Part shown: piece after piece, positions 16,502 through 25,288 of the stretch
Numbering within the stretch: position 1 is the stretch's first letter
Layout of the letters: each line of letters begins with the position of its first letter
Source: an uncultured Bacteroidales bacterium
Lineage (GTDB): Bacteria; Bacteroidota; Bacteroidia; Bacteroidales; WCHB1-69
Assembly (NCBI GenBank): GCA_946409645.1
Contig: CAMJXE010000019.1
Span: 1 to 39,698, forward strand
DNA length: 39,698 nucleotides
Direction of reading: 5' to 3'
The notes under the pieces: generated by a model
What the model was told of the DNA's origin: nothing
What the model saw: the letters and a program-made list of their open reading frames with translations, nothing else
Database searches by the model: none
Made by a program: the position numbers and the translations under genes

Positions 16502-19500
16502 TTATTGATTATCCACTAATATTTGGCTGCTGCCGTGGCTCACCGGCTGAACTAAAATCTTTGTCGGAATCTTTTCTGCTAAAACATCCAAGTGGCTGAT
16601 AATGCCTATGTTGCAATGTACAATGTGATGCAGCTGTTGCAAGGTGTTTACCACGCTGTCGCAAAGTGTACTGTCGAGTTGACTGATGCCCTCATCGATG
16701 AAGAGGAAGTCGGAGGAGATGCCTTGCATGGCGAGGTTGGAAAGCCCTAATGCAAGGGCGATGGAGATGAGGAAGCTTTCGCCGCCCGAAACCATCTCCA
16801 CAGGGCGCGGGGCATTTCCTAAGTATTTGTCTTTCACCAAGATCATTAGTTCTTTGTCTGCGCCTGTCAGTTCGTAGCGGTCAGAGAGCATTCCAAGGAA
16901 GTAGTTGGTGTTGTCGAGCAGTTTTTGCAGGATGAAGCTCTGCGCAATCTTTCGGAAAGTCTTGCCAGTGCTGTCTCCGAAAGCGTTGTTCAGCCGCTCC
17001 CACTGCCGCACCTCCTTTTGCAGAGTCTTCAATTCGAGAAGCGTATCGGCATATTTGCGTTTGTTGTCGGCATCAGTCTGTAATATCTGTTGAATCTGCC
17101 CTTTTTGCTGCAGCTTTTCGGTCTTTTGTTGGTTTTTTGATGAGATTGTTGCTTCAATTTGTTCGAGATTTTCTCCTTCAGAGAAGACAGGTGCCGATTC
17201 CTGATGCTTTTGCAACGAGACTTGCGCTTGCTGGTACTTTCCGTACGCAGTCTGTACTTGATTTTGCGCATTTGTCTGCTGCTCACGTAGTTGCGTGATG
17301 GTTTCCCTGGTAATATTCGCCAGTCGAGTCAAGATGTCTTCTTGAATTTCAGAATGCTCGGAGTAATAGTTTTGCAGCAATGACTCCTTTTGAGTAATAT
17401 TGGACCGTAAATTGGTTCTGTTTTGGTACAAAACGGTGCATTTAGGGACGAAATCCGCCCATTTTTCTACTAAATGGTCGATTTGTTGCGATTTGTTCTC
17501 GGCAGACCAATCGAAAACCGCCCGAACTTGCTGCTTGTTGCGTTCAATTTGCTCTCGTTCGATCAGTAGTTTTTCTATGGATTCTTGCAGTTTTATCTTT
17601 TTTTCCTGTGTTTTGGTGTATGCGTTGGCCTCATTAAGCAGATCTTGTGCGGTTTTTGCAGGGTTATCAGCCCAAGTGGGATAGGTAGTGGACAAATACT
17701 CCGATATTGCCGTTTGCAGTTCAGATTGTTGATGTTCATCTTCCTGCCAACGTATTTGCAAAGATTTGTTTTCTTCCTCTAATTTGGTCGTTTGCAATTC
17801 CGTTTCGTGGTACTCTTTTTGCAGTTCTTCTTGTTGTCTTTTCAGCTTTTCCAGTTCCGAAGTAGCATTGTCGATTTGCTGATTGATTTTGTGCGAATCG
17901 TTGATTTTCGACTCCAATTCCTTCAAAGCAGTCTCGTTTTCAGCGAGTTGAAGATTGATTTGGGTCTGGATGGTTTCATTGACAAGAATATCGAGTCGCT
18001 TGCATATTTCCTCCAGAGCCGCCAAATCGTTCTTCTTTCTCAACGTTTTATTCTGTAAATCATTTTTCAGCGAGTTGACATTCCCTTCAGCGGTTTTGAG
18101 TTGAGTAATCGTCTCGTCCAACCCCTTTCTTTTCTGCGTTACCGCGTGATTGGCCTTTTCAAACGCATTCTTGAGTTCCAATGTGCTCTCTTCCGCCGCT
18201 TCGTTGGTCAGCAGTTGTGCCACTTTTTGACCGCAGACGGGACAAACATCGCCGATTTGGAGCGTGGCCCGGACCTGTTTGGCGAAATCGTGCACGCTTC
18301 TTGCCGCGGATTCATACACTTTTTGTGCGGTTTCCCGTGCCGCCTGCGTCTTCTCGTACTCCGCCTGCTCCTGTTGCCTTTGCACAGTCAGCGTCTCCAG
18401 CAGTTGCTGTTTTTCCGCAAGTTCTAACTTAAGCGTATTAATCTCATTTTGCTGATTCTTAAGTGTTTGCACAGATTTATCAGCCTCTTTTAAATCACGA
18501 AACCGGTCTTTCTGCTGAGATTGCGACAAGGTAAGTTGTCTCAAATCAAAAGCTTTGGCTTTTTCTTTCAATTCGTTCAAATCTTGACCTGATTTGTCAA
18601 TTTCTGCTTGTTTCTGATTTATTGTCGTCAGTTTTTCTGTCAATAAAACGTTGGACGAGTGTTGAAGCAACAAATTTTGCTGATATTTTTCTTTGTTTTT
18701 GGCAATGTTCTGTCCTAATTGTAAATATTGCTTCAGTTTTTCTGAGAGAGACTGAGCATTGGCGAAAGTTTCGCATTTGTGGGCCTGTGCATGAAGACTT
18801 TCTTCCAGCTGCTTTTTTGAGGTTTCAGTTTGAGAAAGGGTTTCTTGAAGAAAGAGGTAACCAGATATAAGTTGTTGGTATATAGACTGATACTCTTTTT
18901 CAGAATGCTCCAAGTCGAGATCGTTTTGACGCAGTTTTCGCAAATCGAGTAGGGCGTTGCGTTCGTTTTCGGTTTGTTCCCATTGTGCAATCAGCTGCCG
19001 CGATTGTTGGTTGGCCTCGGAGTTCACATTTGCCGTCTCTTTTTTCCATTGCTCTTCCGAATGAGTTACATCTTCTTGTAAGACAACGAATTGTTTCAAC
19101 CAGTTGGATTTCTGTCCCAGTGTGGCCAGCAGCTCGTCTGTCTGCTTGACTTCCGCCTCGATTTGGTCGAGTTGTTGCTGATACTCCGCAATTTGTTCGT
19201 CATTTAGTCGCGCAATTTTCTCGTTTTCGCGGTTCAGTTGCTCGAGTTCTTTGTTTTTTTGGCTGAATTTCTCGTAGATCCGGCGACCGATTTCCGAAAA
19301 GATGCTGGTATCGGTGAGTTTTTCGAGGATTTCGGCTTTGGCGTTTTGGTCGCTCTTCATGAACTTGGTGAACTCGCCTTGTGCCAGCATTGTCGTGCGG
19401 CAGAACTGCTCGTAGGTAAGTCCCGTGACCGTGATTACCTGTTGCTCGACCTCCTTCACTTTGCTCCATTGTCCATTTTCTGAAAACAGCGACCATTCGA

Positions 19501-19894
19501 TATTGTTGAGATTTCCGTTGCGATTGATGGAAAAGGCGGTTTTGGCGGTATAGGTAACACTGTCGTTCCCAACAAATTGCAGCGCACAGTAGCCTTCTTT
19601 CGTGCCGCGCTTCAGATACTGTCGCAAATCATTGATGGCGATACCTTTGGCTCGGTCGCTGAATTGGAATTCCGGATCTTGGTATTGGTTCTCTTTCTTT
19701 TCAGCAACACTCTGCAAACGAGGTGTTTTGCAAAACAGTGCCATGCATATCGCGTCCAAAATGGTGCTTTTGCCCGCGCCCGACGGGCCCCAAATCATGA
19801 AGATGTGCTGGTCTTTCGGCATCAGATTCTCAAAATCGACGACGGCATCCGCGATGGAGTTGATATTTCGTATTTCCAGTTTCTTGAATTTCAT
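16502..19894 (-). CDS. sbcC: Exonuclease subunit SbcC (Rad50-like SMC ATPase)
   Basis: SbcC is the ATPase of the SbcCD nuclease, which cuts hairpins and blocked DNA ends. Walker A GPSGAGKST is at residues 36-44. Long coiled coils (about 200-520 and 560-900) flank the zinc hook CPVCG near residue 549. The ABC signature VSGGESFLISIALALGLSNLA and Walker B FLFIDEGISQLD lie near the C-terminus. The length of 1130 is normal. No SbcD nuclease gene is adjacent: the gene upstream, overlapping by four bases (ATGA, 19894-19891), is a periplasmic YiiX-like hydrolase. SbcD is therefore probably encoded elsewhere. No clear terminator is seen after the stop. Confidence 0.93.
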   Translation of the reverse strand: MKFKKLEIRNINSIADAVVDFENLMPKDQHIFMIWGPSGAGKSTILDAICMALFCKTPRLQSVAEKKENQYQDPEFQFSDRAKGIAINDLRQYLKRGTKEGYCALQFVGNDSVTYTAKTAFSINRNGNLNNIEWSLFSENGQWSKVKEVEQQVITVTGLTYEQFCRTTMLAQGEFTKFMKSDQNAKAEILEKLTDTSIFSEIGRRIYEKFSQKNKELEQLNRENEKIARLNDEQIAEYQQQLDQIEAEVKQTDELLATLGQKSNWLKQFVVLQEDVTHSEEQWKKETANVNSEANQQSRQLIAQWEQTENERNALLDLRKLRQNDLDLEHSEKEYQSIYQQLISGYLFLQETLSQTETSKKQLEESLHAQAHKCETFANAQSLSEKLKQYLQLGQNIAKNKEKYQQNLLLQHSSNVLLTEKLTTINQKQAEIDKSGQDLNELKEKAKAFDLRQLTLSQSQQKDRFRDLKEADKSVQTLKNQQNEINTLKLELAEKQQLLETLTVQRQQEQAEYEKTQAARETAQKVYESAARSVHDFAKQVRATLQIGDVCPVCGQKVAQLLTNEAAEESTLELKNAFEKANHAVTQKRKGLDETITQLKTAEGNVNSLKNDLQNKTLRKKNDLAALEEICKRLDILVNETIQTQINLQLAENETALKELESKINDSHKINQQIDNATSELEKLKRQQEELQKEYHETELQTTKLEEENKSLQIRWQEDEHQQSELQTAISEYLSTTYPTWADNPAKTAQDLLNEANAYTKTQEKKIKLQESIEKLLIEREQIERNKQQVRAVFDWSAENKSQQIDHLVEKWADFVPKCTVLYQNRTNLRSNITQKESLLQNYYSEHSEIQEDILTRLANITRETITQLREQQTNAQNQVQTAYGKYQQAQVSLQKHQESAPVFSEGENLEQIEATISSKNQQKTEKLQQKGQIQQILQTDADNKRKYADTLLELKTLQKEVRQWERLNNAFGDSTGKTFRKIAQSFILQKLLDNTNYFLGMLSDRYELTGADKELMILVKDKYLGNAPRPVEMVSGGESFLISIALALGLSNLAMQGISSDFLFIDEGISQLDSTLCDSVVNTLQQLHHIVHCNIGIISHLDVLAEKIPTKILVQPVSHGSSQILVDNQ

Positions 19895-20652
19895 TGAAGA
19901 TCTATTTTTCCTAACAAAGGTGAACGTGACATGTCTGTTGGATTGGTTCCGGGAACGCCTTCCGGGACGGGAACTCCCAATTTCTGGAAATGTTCAATCC
20001 AATAGTCTGGAATGTTGCCGTCGGCATCGCGCCAGTTCATCGGTCTCGTCTCGAAAAGGTGCTCTCCATCCTTCCAAAAACACTCATAGATAAATTCCGA
20101 ACAATAAAATTTGTTGTTGTCCGGCAGAAAAGCATCATCGTAAGGTTCCCACAGAAGTCGTTTGGCTCGGGAAATCACGTCGGCGGTGTCGAAGGGTTGG
20201 GTAAGCCGGAACACATCGTACTGGTTTGCATATTCCTTTACCCATTCGTAGAAGTCGATTTGGCGCACACCTTCTTGCCGATCCGCCTCAAACACCCAAA
20301 CGTACCCGTTTTTGTCTCGTTCTACCAACGCCACGTGCGTGTATTCCCCAGTGCTCGCACTGATGGCCTTCTCCATTTCGGAATCCTTGCCGCGGACGAA
20401 CAGCAGGTCGCCAGAAGCCAACTCCTGCTCGTTTTTCCCCCTGGTGGCTTTCTCATAGACAGGTACCGCCTCTTCATACAGCTTCAAAGTCCATAATGAA
20501 TCAGCCTTACGCAAGACAGAATCTTTCGGTTGATAACCGTTTCCCTCCGTTTGCGATTTTGCAGAATTAACCGAAAAACTGCACATCACCATCAATAAAA
20601 GCCCCAACATGATAAAGGGCCGCGGTCTTGATATGGAAGTTTGATGCATCAT
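19891..20652 (-). CDS. Exported YiiX/YebB-type permuted NlpC/P60 cysteine hydrolase
   Basis: A 253-residue protein with signal peptide (RPRPFIMLGLLLMVMCSFSV, cut near residue 31). It has the permuted papain-like layout of the C92/YiiX family (PF05708): GDLLFVRGKDSEMEKAIS near 80, then the catalytic-type His in YTHVALVE near 105, and the catalytic Cys in KFYCSEFIYECFW near 181. Such enzymes cleave amide bonds in peptidoglycan or related envelope substrates. The ATG at 20652 is chosen because a TATTTTTG -7 box at 20679-20672 lies 20 bases upstream; the longer frame to 20769 would start before the promoter. It is coupled to sbcC by a 4-base overlap, an odd pairing since one product is periplasmic and the other cytosolic. 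Confidence 0.82.
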   Translation of the reverse strand: MMHQTSISRPRPFIMLGLLLMVMCSFSVNSAKSQTEGNGYQPKDSVLRKADSLWTLKLYEEAVPVYEKATRGKNEQELASGDLLFVRGKDSEMEKAISASTGEYTHVALVERDKNGYVWVFEADRQEGVRQIDFYEWVKEYANQYDVFRLTQPFDTADVISRAKRLLWEPYDDAFLPDNNKFYCSEFIYECFWKDGEHLFETRPMNWRDADGNIPDYWIEHFQKLGVPVPEGVPGTNPTDMSRSPLLGKIDLQ

Positions 20653-20671
20653 TCTTGTCACAATTTTTGCG

Positions 20672-20679
20672 CAAAAATA
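20672..20679 (-). promoter_or_regulatory. -7 promoter box TATTTTTG for the yiiX-like/sbcC operon
   Basis: TATTTTTG followed by CGC on the minus strand, 20 bases before the ATG at 20652, fits the Bacteroidota -7 element and fixes the start of the hydrolase gene. Confidence 0.65.
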
Positions 20680-20760
20680 TACAATATTCCGATTGATAGA
20701 ACAATATCTTGAATCTGCGAAAAAAAAATCGCACATAAGGTTTTCAATAACCCTTAACCT

Positions 20761-20778
20761 ATTAACCATTAACCATTA
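20761..20778. repeat. Short tandem repeat ATTAACC upstream of purL
   Basis: ATTAACC occurs twice in tandem (20761-20774), followed by a partial third unit ATTAA and preceded by a related CTTAACCT. It ends just upstream of the purL -7 box and may sit in the -33 region. Confidence 0.7.
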
Positions 20779-20785
20779 AAAAATG

Positions 20786-20793
20786 TATCTTTG
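20786..20793 (+). promoter_or_regulatory. -7 promoter box TATCTTTG for purL
   Basis: TATCTTTG followed by CGCC, 24 bases before the purL ATG, matches the Bacteroidota consensus. No PurR-like palindrome or riboswitch is apparent in the short leader. Confidence 0.68.
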
Positions 20794-20817
20794 CGCCGTT
20801 TTTATAAATATTGAAAT

Positions 20818-23800
20818 ATGCGTGATGCTCGTATCTTTGTAGAAAAGAAACCTGGTTTTCAGGTCGAGGCCGACAGTCTGAAAGCCACTTTGAATCAGAA
20901 TTTTAACCTTAATATCAGAGGCCTTCGCCACTTGAAGGTCTATGACATTTTCAACATAGAAGAGGACCTTCTTGCGAAGGCGGAGAATGTGGTTTTCTCC
21001 GAACCGGTGACCGATGAGGTCTTCGCCGAATTCCCGTTGGACGGGCTGAAGTACTTCGCCGTGGAGTTTCTGCCCGGACAGTTTGACCAGCGAGCCGACA
21101 GTGCTATGCAGTGTCTTAAACTCCTGAATCCCAAGACGGAAGCGGTCATCAAGAGCGCGAACCTGTTTGTCATTGACGGGGATTTGACTGCGGACCAATG
21201 GCAGAAGGTCAAGAAATACTGCATCAACGAGGTAGAGGCCCGAGAGAAGGATATGGCTCGCTTAGAATTGACCGAAAATCCTGAGGTTCAAGATGTTCCA
21301 ATTTACGAAGGCTTCAGGAATTGGACAGAAGAGCAATTGATTGATTTCCACGGCAAGATGGGGCTGGCGATGTCGTTGGAAGACTTGAAGTTCATCCAGC
21401 AATATTTCGCCAACGACGAGAAGCGCGATCCGTCCGACACGGAGGTCAAGCTTCTGGATACCTATTGGAGCGATCACTGTCGTCACACGACCTTCGAAAC
21501 AGCTATCACGAGCATTGAAACCGAGGGTGACAATATTTATAAAGAACAGATTGAGAATGCGTTACGTGAGTATTTGGCTGTGCGCGACGAAATGTACGGC
21601 AAAGATACGAAACGCCCTGTCACGCTGATGGACTTGGCCTCCATCAACGGCAAATACGAGTACAAGCGTGGCAATCTTCCCGACAAGGAGATTTCCGAAG
21701 AGAACAACGCCTGCAGCATCCGCGTGAAGGTGGATGTGGATGGCAAGGAGGAGGATTGGCTGCTGATGTACAAGAACGAGACGCATAACCACCCGACGGA
21801 GATTGAGCCGTTCGGCGGTGCAGCTACCTGCGTGGGCGGCGCTATTCGCGACCCTCTGAGCGGACGTAGCTATGTGTATCAGGCTCTGCGTGTTACGGGT
21901 GCTGGCGACATCAACGCCCCGATTTCCGCTACACTGCCCGGCAAACTCCCGCAGTCAGTGATCTCCAAGACCGCTGCTTCTGGTTACTCCTCTTACGGTA
22001 ACCAAATCGGTTTGGCCACCACCTGCGTACGCGAAATTTATCACCCTGACTATCAGGCAAAACGATTGGAAATCGGTGCTGTTGTGGGTGCCGTTCCCGA
22101 GAATCAGGTGCGCCGCGAGCGTCCGCAGCCCGGCGACATCATCATCATGTTCGGTGGTCGCACTGGACGCGACGGTATCGGAGGCGCCACTGGTTCCTCG
22201 AAAGAGCATACCGAGAAGTCGCTTGACACCTGCGCCGCGGAAGTGCAGAAGGGCAACGCCCCCGAGGAACGCAAGATCCAGCACCTGTTTCGCCGCCCCG
22301 AGGTGACGAAGCTCATCAAGAAGTCCAACGACTTCGGCGCGGGCGGCGTCAGCGTGGCCATCGGCGAGTTGGCCGACGGGCTCACCATCGACCTGGACAC
22401 GGTGCGCACGAAGTATAAAGGTCTGAACGGCACGGAAGTGGCCATCAGCGAGTCGCAGGAGCGCATGAGCGTGGTGGTGGCACCCGAAGACGTGGATGCC
22501 TTCTTCCAATACTGCCGCGAAGAGAACTTGGAAGCCAACATCATCGCCAAGGTGACCGACAACAACCGTCTCACGATGACATGGCGCGGCAAGACGATCG
22601 TTGATCTCAGCCGCGACTTCATCAACACCAACGGTGTGCGTCAAAGCGTGACGGCCAAGATCGCCCCCGTGGCTGAAGATGTATTGAAATCCGCTGACAT
22701 CCAAGGGAATAACATGCAGGAGAAGTGGCAAAGCTGCCTCACCAATCCGAACGTCGCTTCCCAAAAGGGCCTGATCGAGATGTTCGATGCCACCATCGGT
22801 GCTTCCACGGTGCTGATGCCCTTCGGCGGCAAGAACCAGCTGACGGAAGCGCAGGTGAGTGCGCAGAAACTGCCTGTGCGTCACGGACATACAAACCTCG
22901 CATCCATTATGTCGTTCGGCTACAACCCGTTTATCGCCATCCGTTCGCCGTATCATGCTGGCGTGATGGCGGTGTTGGAGGCTATGTCGAAAATCGTGGC
23001 GGCTGGCGGCGACTATAACAAGATTCGCTTCACCTTCCAAGAATATTTTGAGAAGCTCGGCAAGGACGCGACCCGTTGGGGCAAACCGCTCTCCGCGCTG
23101 TTGGGTGCCTTTTGGATGCAGAAAGAGTTCGGACTCGCCTCCTTGGGTGGCAAGGACTCCATGAGCGGCACTTTCAAAGACATGCACGTTCCGCCCACCA
23201 TCGTCTCCTTCGCCATCACCACGGAGAATTCCGACCACATCATCTCGCCGGAATTCAAGCAGAAAGGCAATTACATCTATCTCATTGAGAACAAGTTAGA
23301 AAACAACACACCGAACATCAAGCATACTTGCGAAATCTTTGATTTCATGCGGAAGAACATTTTGGACAAGCAGATTGTCTCCGCATTCACGTTGCAGTTC
23401 GGCGGTATCGCCGAGGCCTTGGCCAAAATGAGCTTCGGCAACGATTTAGGCTTTGATATTCAAACAGATAAGGATTTATTTGCATACGGCTACGGTAGTT
23501 TCATCGTGGAAACCACCGAGAAGCTGAACGCACCTTGTGCTATTGAGTTGGGTAAGGTTGCGGACAGCTTCATCGTCAACGGCGAGAAACTCGACAAAGC
23601 GGCGTTGTTGTCGGCTTGGCGCGGTTTCTACGGAAAGCTCTATCCTGAGATGGCCGCCAACGAGACGACTTCGGTGGGTGCGGAATTCACCCGTAACACT
23701 AAGACTTTCAACGCAAAACCGGCCGAGAAGGTCGCTGTTCCGAAGGTGATTTTGCCCGTATTCCCCGGTACCAACTGTGACTACGACACCGCGAAGGCGT

Positions 23801-24534
23801 TCGAGGATGCGGGTGCCGAAACGCGTATCCTGGTTTTCAAGAATCTGGACGAGGCGGCCATCGAGCACTCCATCGACGAGCTGGCGGCAGCCATCCGTGA
23901 GTCGCAAATTCTTGCGCTCTCCGGCGGTTTCAGCCTGGGTGACGAGCCCGACGGCAGCGGCAAGTTCATCGCCAACGTGCTCAACAGCCCGAAGGTGAAA
24001 GCGGCGGTGGAAGACCTGCTCAACCGTAAGTGTCTGGTGCTCGGCATCTGCAACGGCTTCCAGGCGCTCATCAAATCTGGACTGCTGCCTTTCGGCAAGT
24101 TAGGGGATGTCACGCCCGAATCCCCGACGCTCTACCGAAACAACATCAATCGCCACATCTCCCGCATCGTGCGAACCCGTGTGGGTCGTACCAACTCCCC
24201 ATGGCTCGCTTCTTTCAGTGAGGGTGATGTCCACCAAATTGCGGTCAGCCACGGCGAGGGCAAGTTTGTAGTGTCGGAGCAGTTGGCGAAACAGCTTTTC
24301 GAGAACGGACAAGTCGCGTTCCAATACTGTGATGAAAACGGCAACGTGAGCATGGACCCCGCCGACAACCCCAACGGCTCTTTCTACGCTATTGAGGGCA
24401 TCGTCTCCGATAACGGCTTGATTCTCGGCAAGATGGGACACAGCGAACGCAAGGGCCGCAACCTGTACAAGAACATAGAGGGGAACAAGGTGCAGGATAT
24501 CTTTGCGAATGCGGTAGCATATTTTAGAGCTTAG
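20818..24534 (+). CDS. purL: Phosphoribosylformylglycinamidine synthase, large single-chain PurL
   Basis: The enzyme makes formylglycinamidine ribonucleotide from FGAR, ATP and glutamine in purine synthesis. It is 1238 residues, the long form in which synthetase and glutaminase are fused. The N-terminal PurS-like domain (about 1-150) is followed by DTYWSDHCRHTTFET (about 213-227), the ATP site ETHNHPTEIEPFGGAATCVGGAIRD (about 320-345) and the second AIRS-like half with SLGGKDSMSGT. The glutaminase domain begins near 975 (LPVFPGTNCDYDTAKAFE) and has the nucleophile Cys in VLGICNGFQALI near 1078, plus the His of the motif GKMGHSER near the end. The middle and 3' part is distinctly richer in G and C than neighbouring sbcC, with strongly biased codons as expected for high expression. 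Confidence 0.96.
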   Translation: MRDARIFVEKKPGFQVEADSLKATLNQNFNLNIRGLRHLKVYDIFNIEEDLLAKAENVVFSEPVTDEVFAEFPLDGLKYFAVEFLPGQFDQRADSAMQCLKLLNPKTEAVIKSANLFVIDGDLTADQWQKVKKYCINEVEAREKDMARLELTENPEVQDVPIYEGFRNWTEEQLIDFHGKMGLAMSLEDLKFIQQYFANDEKRDPSDTEVKLLDTYWSDHCRHTTFETAITSIETEGDNIYKEQIENALREYLAVRDEMYGKDTKRPVTLMDLASINGKYEYKRGNLPDKEISEENNACSIRVKVDVDGKEEDWLLMYKNETHNHPTEIEPFGGAATCVGGAIRDPLSGRSYVYQALRVTGAGDINAPISATLPGKLPQSVISKTAASGYSSYGNQIGLATTCVREIYHPDYQAKRLEIGAVVGAVPENQVRRERPQPGDIIIMFGGRTGRDGIGGATGSSKEHTEKSLDTCAAEVQKGNAPEERKIQHLFRRPEVTKLIKKSNDFGAGGVSVAIGELADGLTIDLDTVRTKYKGLNGTEVAISESQERMSVVVAPEDVDAFFQYCREENLEANIIAKVTDNNRLTMTWRGKTIVDLSRDFINTNGVRQSVTAKIAPVAEDVLKSADIQGNNMQEKWQSCLTNPNVASQKGLIEMFDATIGASTVLMPFGGKNQLTEAQVSAQKLPVRHGHTNLASIMSFGYNPFIAIRSPYHAGVMAVLEAMSKIVAAGGDYNKIRFTFQEYFEKLGKDATRWGKPLSALLGAFWMQKEFGLASLGGKDSMSGTFKDMHVPPTIVSFAITTENSDHIISPEFKQKGNYIYLIENKLENNTPNIKHTCEIFDFMRKNILDKQIVSAFTLQFGGIAEALAKMSFGNDLGFDIQTDKDLFAYGYGSFIVETTEKLNAPCAIELGKVADSFIVNGEKLDKAALLSAWRGFYGKLYPEMAANETTSVGAEFTRNTKTFNAKPAEKVAVPKVILPVFPGTNCDYDTAKAFEDAGAETRILVFKNLDEAAIEHSIDELAAAIRESQILALSGGFSLGDEPDGSGKFIANVLNSPKVKAAVEDLLNRKCLVLGICNGFQALIKSGLLPFGKLGDVTPESPTLYRNNINRHISRIVRTRVGRTNSPWLASFSEGDVHQIAVSHGEGKFVVSEQLAKQLFENGQVAFQYCDENGNVSMDPADNPNGSFYAIEGIVSDNGLILGKMGHSERKGRNLYKNIEGNKVQDIFANAVAYFRA

Positions 24535-24545
24535 GAGCATAATCG

Positions 24546-24577
24546 TGTAAACCTGTAAGCTTATAAGCCTGTAAACC
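24546..24577. repeat. Direct repeat with internal palindrome between purL and the nuclease gene
   Basis: TGTAAACC occurs at 24546-24553 and again at 24570-24577, a spacing of 24 bases. The palindrome GCTTATAAGC (24559-24568) lies between the copies. The block fills most of the 51-base spacer. It has no T-tract, so it does not look like a terminator. Confidence 0.7.
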
Positions 24578-24585
24578 AAAAAGAA

Positions 24586-25221
24586 ATGAGAATCAACGAT
24601 ATAGAATACATAGAAGTAGAGGTTTTCGATGTGCGGTCATCGTCTCAAGCGATGGAGGCATTCTCTCTTATTTTGACTGAAAAGTTCAAGGAAAACCAGT
24701 ATGTGCCGATCATCATTGGGTTGAATGAGGCGAAGGCGATTTTGGGAGAGTTGCATGGCCGCTTGCCACAACGTCCACTTACGCATACTCTTTTTGCGGA
24801 TCTGCTTACGGAGTATATTGCAGACTACAATATTGAATTTGTCTCTATTGATGAATATAACGAAGGAATCTATTATGCTTCTGTCGTCATCCAATCTCCT
24901 ACGGGTACCTATTTTAATGTAGATGCACGCCCGTCGGATGCAGTGGCTATCGCGTTGCACGCACGAGTACCTATCTTTTTCAAAAAGGTTCTTTTCGAGG
25001 AGCAGATGCACATCACACAAAAATCATCGGGGCATAACGAAGTGTCTGATTTTGAAGACTTTTATACTGCTGCCAAAGCATCTCCAACTTCAACCCATGC
25101 CGAAAACGAATGGGAAGCGATGTCTATGTCGGAGTTGAAGGATCTTCTACAGAATGCCGTTGACGAAGAGAACTACGAATTGGCAGCAAAGATTCAGGAA
25201 GAGATTAATAAGAGAGGATAA
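24586..25221 (+). CDS. Bifunctional nuclease (DUF151) with C-terminal UVR motif
   Basis: A 211-residue cytosolic protein. Residues about 1-135 form the bifunctional DNase/RNase domain (PF02577): VPIIIGLNEAKAI, PLTHTLFADLL and the signature DARPSDAVAIALHARVPIF. After a low-complexity linker (about 145-170), residues about 172-210 form a UvrB/UvrC-type (UVR) motif: MSMSELKDLLQNAVDEENYELAAKIQEEINKR. The fusion is common in Bacteroidota. UVR motifs mediate contact with nucleotide excision repair proteins or Clp-type partners; the role here is not known. It follows purL by 51 bases and precedes recQ by 67, all on one strand, so partial cotranscription is possible. Confidence 0.88.
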   Translation: MRINDIEYIEVEVFDVRSSSQAMEAFSLILTEKFKENQYVPIIIGLNEAKAILGELHGRLPQRPLTHTLFADLLTEYIADYNIEFVSIDEYNEGIYYASVVIQSPTGTYFNVDARPSDAVAIALHARVPIFFKKVLFEEQMHITQKSSGHNEVSDFEDFYTAAKASPTSTHAENEWEAMSMSELKDLLQNAVDEENYELAAKIQEEINKRG

Positions 25222-25231
25222 GAGGATGGGA

Positions 25232-25244
25232 AGCCTGAAAGGCT
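25232..25244. other. Small hairpin between the nuclease gene and recQ
   Basis: AGCCT-GAA-AGGCT forms a 5-base-pair stem with a 3-base loop. There is no following T-tract, so termination is not supported; it may be accidental. Confidence 0.3.
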
Positions 25245-25288
25245 GACAGAATACAGGCGGGCAGTGTAAGCCCCCGTGATGAAAAACG

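Noticed and set aside
21955..23238. 427-codon open frame on the minus strand inside purL
   Set aside because: Antisense shadow of the strongly codon-biased, GC-rich purL; no start signal, no recognisable domain, and purL is intact.
24559..24568. Palindrome GCTTATAAGC as a regulatory operator for the nuclease gene
   Set aside because: Only ten bases, AT-rich and inside a direct repeat; no evidence for a regulator.
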